From an uncultured Chloroflexota bacterium (GTDB lineage Bacteria > Chloroflexota > Anaerolineae > Aggregatilineales > Phototrophicaceae), in the NCBI GenBank assembly GCA_937974245.1, contig CALJKV010000054.1:1-49881 (forward strand): a DNA stretch of 49,881 bases, read 5' to 3'. Shown one piece after another: positions 43,712 through 49,881 of this stretch (the first letter of the stretch is position 1; each line of letters opens with the position of its first letter). Both the position numbers and the translations under genes were made by a program. The notes under the pieces are model-generated. The model saw only the letters and a program-made list of their open reading frames with translations. It did no database searches and had not been told where the DNA came from.

Positions 43712-45058
43712 TTACCCGGACCGTTCGGCTACCAGTTTCTCCACTTCGTCCTGAAGGAATTGAGCGCCTGTTTCGGGGGTCATAATACCTTCAATCGCAA
43801 TGTTGCTGAGTACCGTCGGGATTAACAGACGGCCTTCAATATCGCCGATCACAGCGCGTTGGGTCGCGTCATAGTCCGGGCGGAACAGCCAGCGGCTCAT
43901 CACATCATACCCATTGGCGATCTGCCCCAGCGTATCCGCCGAGTAGTTGGCGAAGTAGTCGCTGCTGGTTGACCATTCTTCAACAGCGCTCTTAAGAACC
44001 GGCACTTTTCCAAACGGCGCCAGCGCCAGCACGTCCTGATAGCCTTCTTTCAGGAAGTATTCCACCACCGCCTGGGCTTCGGGGTCGGCGTCGCGGGTGA
44101 TACCCAGTGCCACAAGCTGACCATAGGTCGCTGCGCCATTGGGGCCTTCCATTCTGGAGGCAAAACCGGTGTTGGCAGCCAGGTCACCCATGACCAGTTC
44201 AACATTCCCGCCCGCTTCCAGGCCAGAACCATCTACCAGGTCATCCATAATGTAGGTGGAATAGAACAGCATGCCAGCCGTGCCATATTCATAGGCTTCA
44301 CGCGCACCACGCCAATACTGCGGCCCTGGTTGGGCACAGCCTTGCAGGTCGGTATAGAATGCCAGGGCTGCGATCATTTCTGGCGTGTTGAACGTCACGT
44401 TGCCGTCTGCATCGAAAGGCCAGGCGTTATTGGAAATGGCAACCTGTTCAAAAATCTGGTGACCATAATTCTGACCGGGGTCGGTACCCAGTGTGATCCC
44501 ATAGAGCAGGTCATTCTTCCCTGGTAATGCCTCGCAGGCCGCCAGAATGCTATCCCAGGCTTCCGGCGCTGCCAGGCCGAGTTCATTGAAAATATCCGAA
44601 CGATACCAGATTGCCTGAAGCCAGCCGTCGTAGGGGACTGCGGCGTACATGCCGGTGGCCGGGTCGGTCACCATATCCAGCGGGCCAGCGCGGAAGTCAT
44701 CTTCACCAATACTCTGAATCACGGCATTCGCGGCGGCTTCGTCCAACAGACCATCGGCGGCAAAGGTCGCTACACGCTCAACGCCCATGCGGATGATGTC
44801 CGGCAGCCGATTCGCGCCGACGGCAGTCGCAACGCGCTGAGAAATGGTCGCTTCATCAATGGGGACGATGCGCACATCAATAGTGGGATTCGCTTCCATA
44901 AAGCGGGCAGCGACGGCTTCGTAGGTGTTCACACGGACTTCTTCGTTATCCGTTGTCCAGAATTCAACAATAACTTTATCCTGGGCGACAACAGGTGCAA
45001 TCGCTGTAGCACCCACCAAAATGGTTAACATCAATATCAAGATCAGTTTCTTAGACAT
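43712..45058 (-). CDS. Sugar ABC transporter substrate-binding protein
   Basis: Exported ligand-binding protein of the importer. Seen: 448 residues. Signal peptide with basic start and hydrophobic core (MSKKLILILMLTILVGATAI, cleaved near APVVAQ). The mature part starts VIVEFWTTDNEE, and RFMEANPTIDVRIVPID, DIIRMGVERVATFAADGLL and GMYAAVPYDGWLQAIWYRSD follow, as in the SBP_bac_1/MalE group. There is no lipobox Cys, unlike many Gram-positive relatives, so it may be periplasmic or held by other means. AAGGAG 6 bases before ATG. It heads the importer operon. Confidence 0.95.
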   Translation of the reverse strand: MSKKLILILMLTILVGATAIAPVVAQDKVIVEFWTTDNEEVRVNTYEAVAARFMEANPTIDVRIVPIDEATISQRVATAVGANRLPDIIRMGVERVATFAADGLLDEAAANAVIQSIGEDDFRAGPLDMVTDPATGMYAAVPYDGWLQAIWYRSDIFNELGLAAPEAWDSILAACEALPGKNDLLYGITLGTDPGQNYGHQIFEQVAISNNAWPFDADGNVTFNTPEMIAALAFYTDLQGCAQPGPQYWRGAREAYEYGTAGMLFYSTYIMDDLVDGSGLEAGGNVELVMGDLAANTGFASRMEGPNGAATYGQLVALGITRDADPEAQAVVEYFLKEGYQDVLALAPFGKVPVLKSAVEEWSTSSDYFANYSADTLGQIANGYDVMSRWLFRPDYDATQRAVIGDIEGRLLIPTVLSNIAIEGIMTPETGAQFLQDEVEKLVAERSG

Positions 45059-45134
45059 CTAAAACTCCTTCTACTTCTATCGATTGATATTTACTAAAAA
45101 GCGTATGGTTCGGTTGTTTCACTAGACACGCTCC

Positions 45135-45530
45135 TTATTCCAAAGATGGACTCGCACAACCTGATTCCTGAATGACGTGTTCGGAATCCATCACAATTTG
45201 ACAGTCGCTCATCAAATGAGTTTCACGTTCAATCATTTCAAGGAGCTTCTGTGGCAATAATTCGCCCTTTTCGTAATGCGGTTGACGTATGGGCATGGGC
45301 AGCATGACGGGCAGTAAAGACCTATGCTTCTGGGAATAAGGTCAGCCCGATCCAGCCAAAGCCATTGCAGATCAAATCCATCACTATGCGTTCAGTTCCT
45401 TTACGAAGGCCTCACCCCCTTGCAACCAGGTAAGCGAATAGAAACGGCCATAAATTACACTTGCACCATGACCAAAAGAAACAGGCTTGATGAGATGATT
45501 TCAGGGTGTGTAGAGCGTCTGAAACGAGGT
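45135..45530 (-). pseudogene. Degraded LacI-family regulator
   Basis: On the minus strand the last 68 codons before TAA (45135-45341) read HRSLLPVMLPMPIRQPHYEK, then GELLPQKLLEMIERE and IVMDSEHVIQESGC, matching the LacI C-terminus (L-T-T-x-R-Q-P, G-x-x-A-x-x-L-L, L-x-V-R-x-S-C). A second frame just upstream gives MDLICNGFGWIGLTLFPEA before a stop, like the G-F-D-x-I-x-L part, so a frameshift separates them. Further upstream fragments (DALHTLKSSHQACFF; TWLQGGEAFVKELNA) are weak. Total length is under half of a LacI gene, so it must have lost sequence. Coordinates of the upper end are approximate. Confidence 0.75.
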
Positions 45531-45655
45531 GTTCGGGTCGGCTGAAATAACAATAAAAAGGTGACTATGAACGATAATTTTTCATAGGGTGCAGCTTGTT
45601 GTACCCGCCGCAAACACCATCATACCGTCTCTTACACAGTATTTTATTCATTCTC

Positions 45656-45684
45656 AGTATATTCCGAAACGTTTCGGATGTCAA
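45656..45684 (-). promoter_or_regulatory. Sigma70-type promoter with LacI-type operator in the spacer
   Basis: TTGACA (45684-45679) and TATACT (45661-45656) are separated by exactly 17 bases, and those 17 bases contain the perfect palindrome CCGAAACGTTTCGG (45664-45677), whose GAAACGTTTC core is typical of LacI-family operators. It faces the ruined lacI gene and, beyond it, the sugar importer operon. Known: an operator between -35 and -10 blocks RNA polymerase binding. Inferred: it once autoregulated lacI and may still control the importer via a 590-base leader. Confidence 0.82.
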
Positions 45685-45884
45685 GGAAGTGACGATTTAT
45701 CACGCTCTCACCATCACTGGTTACTCTCCATGCAATGGGGCGGTGATGCAGCACTTGGGGTGGAAAAGGGGGCAAATTTGAGACCACTGCAATAACTTAA
45801 TTGGTATTCTCAAAATGAACCACTATACTGTAAGAACAGAGATGAATGAAATCGCGATCAATCTGGGTTTATCCTGGACATTTT

Positions 45885-48224
45885 ATGAAAGTAACATCAC
45901 TTTTAGTGCCACCTACCTTTGATGATGACGAAAAAACACGCATCGCCGCATTGCTCCACGTCATTTTGCTAGCCGGCTTTGCCATCTCTTCCCTGTTTTT
46001 CGTGGTAGCACTCCTCAGCGGCCTGGACTATGGACTGGAAACCCTGTTTTCCCTGATTGTCGTCCTGGTGATGCTAGGCCTATTCCTCTTCGCCCGTTCC
46101 GGCCATATCCGTCCGGTCAGCTTCTTGCTGGTCGCGGGGATATGGGCATCGCTGACAGTGAACATTTTATTGAATGGTGGGATACGAAACCCTGCCTTCA
46201 GCGGCTATGTTATCCCGATTCTGGTGGCAGGTTTCCTGTTGAACCGGCGCTGGACATTTGCTTTCACTGTGTTGAGCCTGGGTATAGGTATATTGTTGAT
46301 TTTTGGCGAACAGAGCGCCTGGAGTCCCCAGCTTCGCCCGTACAATCTCATTATGCGCTGGGCAATCAACAGCACGTATTTTCTGAGCTGTGCCGTACTG
46401 GTTGCACTGGCGACGGGCAACATACAGCGGATGCTAGGGTACACACAATTCCAGGAATCCGCCCTGCGCGAGAGCAACCGGCTGCTCTACAAGGAGATGA
46501 TCGGACATGGCGAGGCACAAAAACAGTTAAAAGAGCGCAACAAGGAGCTGACTGCGCTTTACAATATTGGGCGGCACCTGGCCGCAACACTCGATGTACA
46601 GGAAATTTGCCGAATCATCTACCGCGATGTGACTCTGCCGATTTTCGGCGCAGCGCATATCACCGTCGCGCTGTTCAATGAAGCGACACAGATGATTACC
46701 TGCATTTTTTCCATTATCGATGGTGAGGAGGCCGACCCGCAGCAGTTCCCACCGATGCCATTGGGGGAAGGCCCGACGAGCAACGCAATTCGCACTGGCG
46801 AGACGGCAGTTGTTGATCTGGCCCAAATCCGCCAGCTCTCGATGCGCCAGGGGCGTTTTTTTCAGATTGGCGATGACCAGCTGCCCAATTCCGCCCTGTA
46901 TATTCCCCTCATCGCCGGGGATAAAGTCATTGGGGTGATTAATCTCCAGCATTACGATGAAAACGCCTTCGATCATACCCATACCGAATTCATCGAAGTT
47001 CTGATTAATAACGCCGCTGTTGCACTGGCGAATGCCTTACTCTACCAACAGGCGCGGCAGGAGATCACCGAGCGCAAGCACACGGAATCCGCGTTGAGCC
47101 AGAGTAATGCACGTCTGCAAGCGCTGCTGGCTGCCTTGCCCGACCAGGCGCTGCTGTTCGACAAAAACGGCTATTACAAGGAGATCATCCACACCTACGT
47201 TGCTGTCGGTGAACAGGACAGTATCGCCAGTCGCAATGTCAGCGAAGTGCTTCCCGGTGCGGCGGGGGATACCGTCCTGGCGGCAGTACAGCGGACTATC
47301 GAAACCGGCGAGACTCAGGTGGAAAACTACGCAATTTACACCCCCACGAATCAAATGTTATGGTTTGAAGGGCGCTCCGCCTTGATACCTGACTCACCTC
47401 CTGACCAGGACGAACCGCTTGTGCTGTGGTTGGCACGCGATATTACCAATATCAAAGCCGCCGAAGCCGAAAAACTGGAATCGGAACGGCTGCTGCTGGA
47501 TATAGAAAACGAGAAACACCTGCTGGCGGAGCGTGAGGGATTTGTCTCTACGCTGTCGCACGAGTTCCGCACCCCCCTCACGATTATTCAGTCGTCCAAA
47601 AACATGCTAGCCAACTACTTAGACCGGATGTCAGCCGAATCGCGGGAAGAACACCTGGAACGCATTGAGGAGCAGGTGGATTATCTGACACGAATGATTG
47701 ACGACTTGCTCAGCCTGGGTGAAGGGAAAAGCGGGGGTGTATCGGTTGACCGGAAACTGGTCAATTTGCAGGTGGAGTGCCGGCGCATTTTTGACCTGGT
47801 ACGCATCAGCACCTATTCCCAGCATGAGGTAGTGTTTGATGTCGTGGATACGTTGGGTGAGGCCATGATGGACGTGCGTCTGCTGCGGCAGATTCTGACC
47901 AATCTGCTGTCAAATGCCATCAAGTACTCCCCTGAAACCAGCACAATTCGTTTTCAAGTCAACCAAGAGGGCAATACCGCCGTTTTCCAGGTCATAGATA
48001 ACGGCATTGGCATGTCCCCGGAAGACCTGGAACTTATCTTCCAACCCTTCAAGCGCGGCAAAAACGCCAGCGAAATCCAGGGAACCGGCCTGGGCATGGT
48101 GATCGTCAAGCAGGCGGTGGATGCGCTGCACGGGACGATCACCTGTGAAAGTCAACTTGGGCGCGGCACGACATTTACCATTCGTCTGCCACTGATTGCA
48201 CCCAACGATTTAACGACCGGATAA
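45885..48224 (+). CDS. Membrane-bound GAF/PAS histidine kinase
   Basis: Seen: 779 residues from ATG 45885; ATG 45846 adds 13 residues. I prefer the inner start because related kinases begin with the block LLVPPTFDDDEKTRIAALL. An N-terminal domain of about six helices comes first, then a coiled coil, a GAF domain (about 225-395), a PAS-like domain (about 405-525), HisKA with LSHEFRTPLT (His559), N-box NLLSNAIKYS, G1 DNGIGMS and G2 GTGLGMVIV. It is complete and likely active. There is no receiver gene next to it; the receiver-GAF-TIR protein at 1.7 kb is one orphan candidate. Confidence 0.94.
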   Translation: MKVTSLLVPPTFDDDEKTRIAALLHVILLAGFAISSLFFVVALLSGLDYGLETLFSLIVVLVMLGLFLFARSGHIRPVSFLLVAGIWASLTVNILLNGGIRNPAFSGYVIPILVAGFLLNRRWTFAFTVLSLGIGILLIFGEQSAWSPQLRPYNLIMRWAINSTYFLSCAVLVALATGNIQRMLGYTQFQESALRESNRLLYKEMIGHGEAQKQLKERNKELTALYNIGRHLAATLDVQEICRIIYRDVTLPIFGAAHITVALFNEATQMITCIFSIIDGEEADPQQFPPMPLGEGPTSNAIRTGETAVVDLAQIRQLSMRQGRFFQIGDDQLPNSALYIPLIAGDKVIGVINLQHYDENAFDHTHTEFIEVLINNAAVALANALLYQQARQEITERKHTESALSQSNARLQALLAALPDQALLFDKNGYYKEIIHTYVAVGEQDSIASRNVSEVLPGAAGDTVLAAVQRTIETGETQVENYAIYTPTNQMLWFEGRSALIPDSPPDQDEPLVLWLARDITNIKAAEAEKLESERLLLDIENEKHLLAEREGFVSTLSHEFRTPLTIIQSSKNMLANYLDRMSAESREEHLERIEEQVDYLTRMIDDLLSLGEGKSGGVSVDRKLVNLQVECRRIFDLVRISTYSQHEVVFDVVDTLGEAMMDVRLLRQILTNLLSNAIKYSPETSTIRFQVNQEGNTAVFQVIDNGIGMSPEDLELIFQPFKRGKNASEIQGTGLGMVIVKQAVDALHGTITCESQLGRGTTFTIRLPLIAPNDLTTG

Positions 48225-48264
48225 GAGCCACCCAATCTGTTCACCCACAAATCAGAGTTTGTTT

Positions 48265-49128
48265 TTACAGTCCGGGGGCTTCCAGGGTGAAAACTGTGAT
48301 TTCGGGTCGGCAGTTGAAGCGTACCGGCGGGTAAATTGTCCCCACCCCGCGATTGGTATATTGAATCATCGTGCCGACCTGGTATTGTCCCATTGGATAG
48401 CGCTGGCCGAGGCGTGGCAGCACTGGCGCTCCGATCAACGGCAATCTTATCTGCCCGCCATGTGAGTGCCCGGAAATCTGGAGGTCGAAGCGGCCTGTCG
48501 CCGCGCTGATGTCGGCAAAATCGGGTTCGTGTGCCAGCAGCACCGCCGCGCCATCATCCGGGAGTTGTGTCAGCACCACATCCAGGCGATCCTGGTGCTC
48601 CCAGTAATCATCCACCCCGGCAAAGTGCAGGCGCGTGCTGCCTCGCCCCAGGGAATATACTCCGTTACTGATGTCGGTGATTCCTGCCCGCTGGAGTACG
48701 GTACGCACTTCAGAAGCATTGGTGACATGGTCATGGTTGCCCAGAACCGCGATCACGCCGTCAGGGGCATCGAAGGCCTGCAAACCGATAGTCAAGGCCT
48801 GTTCAACCCGCCTCACCGCGCCATGTGTCACAAAGTCCCCCGTCATAGCGATGAGGTCTGGCTGCTGAGCATTGACGAGTTCAGCAATTTGCAGCAGGCG
48901 TTCGCCGGTCATGCCGCTTCCCATGTGAATATCGCTGATTTGCGCGACGCGGTAGCCATGAAAGGCGGCGTCAAGGCGTGGCAGTCGCAATCCTAGCGGG
49001 ACGACTTCTACCCATTCCGGCTCAATATCGCGGGCATACCCAAACCCGGTTATACCAACCGCCATTGTCGCCAGCATCGAACTTACAGAGAGGCGCAAAA
49101 AGGTGCGCCGTGAAATTTGATGAGACAT
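48265..49128 (-). CDS. Tat-exported metallophosphoesterase
   Basis: Seen: 287 residues from ATG 49128; a GTG 9 bases earlier is possible. A twin-arginine signal SRRTFLRLS with hydrophobic run MLATMAVGITGFGYA directs it through Tat. Calcineurin-like metal motifs follow in order: D-x-H (ISDIHMGSG), GDFVTHG, GNHDH, LAHEPDF, and SGHSHGGQ. This matches YkuE/YaeI-type membrane-associated phosphodiesterases that can act on lipid or nucleotide phosphoesters. Substrate unknown. The stop lies 40 bases from the kinase stop. Confidence 0.94.
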   Translation of the reverse strand: MSHQISRRTFLRLSVSSMLATMAVGITGFGYARDIEPEWVEVVPLGLRLPRLDAAFHGYRVAQISDIHMGSGMTGERLLQIAELVNAQQPDLIAMTGDFVTHGAVRRVEQALTIGLQAFDAPDGVIAVLGNHDHVTNASEVRTVLQRAGITDISNGVYSLGRGSTRLHFAGVDDYWEHQDRLDVVLTQLPDDGAAVLLAHEPDFADISAATGRFDLQISGHSHGGQIRLPLIGAPVLPRLGQRYPMGQYQVGTMIQYTNRGVGTIYPPVRFNCRPEITVFTLEAPGL

Positions 49129-49242
49129 ACTTCTCACTCGTTCCTACTACCAATACGCATTCCAATTACAAAATGCAGAGCATACGCCCTGCCGCACCCA
49201 TTGTAACAGAAGTCGAGCCGGATCAGATTAAGCCCTGGTGAA

Positions 49243-49630
49243 AGGGTGCATCGCAGAATATTGGCGGCATGATGACCACAAAACCCAATACGCAAGCCTC
49301 ATGCCTGCCTTTCACTTTCCACTCGGCACTTTGCACTTTCAACCCTGAACAAATGTTCTCACAAATGTTCACCATTCACGACCTGTTTTATGCTACGCTG
49401 GTGCTATGCTGATTCGACCAACACACCACCACACCCACCTCCCGGAAACCGGTTTCCCGCCATTTTTGCAGCAAGGTCACGCACTTTGCAGCACAGGTAC
49501 ACCACCACTCACGGGAGGATTGCGGCAATCGCAGCACTCGCAGCACAAATCCGTTTTGTTGCAAAAACACCCTGCCTCCTCCCCTGTTTGTATCGCCTGA
49601 ACACCATTTCATAGCAATAAAATGCGGCAC
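49243..49630 (-). repeat. Dispersed ~390-bp repeat, copy B
   Basis: Inverted copy of 16732-17121, with the same order of elements: GTGCCGCATTTTA at its start (49630), the palindrome GGAAACCGGTTTCC (49444-49457), the GAAC-N4-GTTC site (49347-49358) and the end near GCCGCCAATA. On the minus strand an 80-codon frame (49388-49630) is open in parallel with copy A's, but base changes fall at all codon positions. No flanking duplication found. Confidence 0.88.
49347..49358. promoter_or_regulatory. LexA-like site GAACAAATGTTC in repeat copy B
   Basis: Perfect GAAC-N4-GTTC, reverse complement of the site in copy A; a second partial site ACAAATGTTC follows at 49361-49370. It faces no gene start within the window. 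Confidence 0.4.
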
Positions 49631-49664
49631 GCAGTATCTATCCGTAAAATCTGTTGATGCTTTA

Positions 49665-49748
49665 CCTCACCCCCTCCGAACCTGCGGTTCTCCCTCTCCT
49701 CAGCCGCTGACGGCAAGGGGAAAACGAGCGCAGCGAGTAGAGGTGAGG
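49665..49748. repeat. CCTCACC ... GGTGAGG inverted-repeat element
   Basis: CCTCACC (49665-49671) and GGTGAGG (49742-49748) bound an 84-base segment with CTCCCTCTCCTC inside. It is of the common low-complexity dispersed intergenic kind. No gene is seen in 49631-49881. Confidence 0.55.
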
Positions 49749-49781
49749 TTGGCGTGGCGAATATGTGGATCGGATTCGTAG

Positions 49782-49801
49782 GGACGAGGCCTGCCTCGTC
49801 C
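49782..49801. repeat. Palindromic TAGGGACG-type hairpin
   Basis: GGACGAGG and CCTCGTCC form a perfect 8-bp stem preceded by CGTAG. Third member of the family at 11044-11110 and 41661-41721. Confidence 0.65.
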
Positions 49802-49881
49802 GTGAAAATATACTAAAACCCACTTCAGTGCTTCATCCGATAAATAACTATACAAAGACCTTGCGCCAAACGTATGGTTTT

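Noticed and set aside
45690..45782. A plus-strand frame reading VTIYHALTITGYSP, similar to the LacI N-terminal HTH
   Set aside because: It is on the opposite strand from the clear LacI C-terminal remnant and stops after 31 codons. The resemblance covers only about 14 residues, so chance is likely unless an inversion is shown.
1..49881. CRISPR arrays, rRNA or tRNA genes, transposase or integrase genes
   Set aside because: I looked for regular short repeats, conserved RNA gene cores and DDE or tyrosine-recombinase motifs and saw none, though a covariance-model scan would be more sensitive for tRNAs.

Overview
The window looks like a chromosomal segment of a Chloroflexota bacterium, probably Anaerolineae-like. 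This is inferred from moderately high GC, TIR and GAF proteins, many membrane-anchored extracellular proteins with Thr/Pro linkers, and dispersed 'GTAGGGRCG' hairpins; no rRNA or tRNA gene was seen to confirm it. Most of the window is ordinary chromosome with 44 credible intact protein genes.

Layout. 1-3.4 kb: a divergent TIR pair, one a TIR-transmembrane-SH3b-excalibur protein and the other a receiver-GAF-TIR protein, plus a small exported protein. 3.4-8.3 kb: urocanate hydratase, a secreted clan GH-A glycosidase and an M1-type lipoprotein peptidase. 8.4-14.2 kb: a minus-strand operon pheS - small membrane protein - UPF0324/YeiH-like transporter - pheT, behind a sigma70-type promoter and a clear T-box riboswitch with terminator. 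14.3-15.7 kb: a cluster of very small genes led by an excisionase-type HTH protein. 15.9-16.5 kb: a TlpA-like thioredoxin. 17.2-28.2 kb: a co-directional exopolysaccharide locus containing a Wzz/BY-kinase-like protein with an HTH domain on its C-terminal side, an O-antigen-ligase-like protein, an Asp-box (sialidase-fold) membrane protein, a degraded EamA transporter remnant, an FAD oxidoreductase, two GT4 glycosyltransferases and a polyprenyl glycosylphosphotransferase. 28.2-31.3 kb: DsbA-like protein, RsgA, CheB. 31.4-35.4 kb: minus-strand run of SDR, cupin, imidazolonepropionase, LysR and an alkyltransferase-like protein. 35.6-39.8 kb: WD40-like protein, three coupled genes (methyltransferase, unknown, GNAT-like) and a Nudix hydrolase. 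39.8-45.7 kb: sugar ABC importer with a GH13_18 phosphorylase; a decayed lacI-family gene lies between this operon and a promoter that carries a perfect LacI-type operator. 45.9-49.1 kb: a GAF/PAS histidine kinase and a Tat-exported metallophosphoesterase.

A dispersed repeat of about 390 bp occurs twice in opposite orientation (about 16.7-17.1 kb and 49.2-49.6 kb). Each copy contains the palindrome GGAAACCGGTTTCC and a GAAC-N4-GTTC (LexA-like) site. The observations most worth following up are the two TIR architectures, the BY-kinase/HTH fusion, the T-box operon that encloses a transporter, the paired inverted repeats with SOS-box-like sites, and the operator-in-promoter with a ruined lacI.
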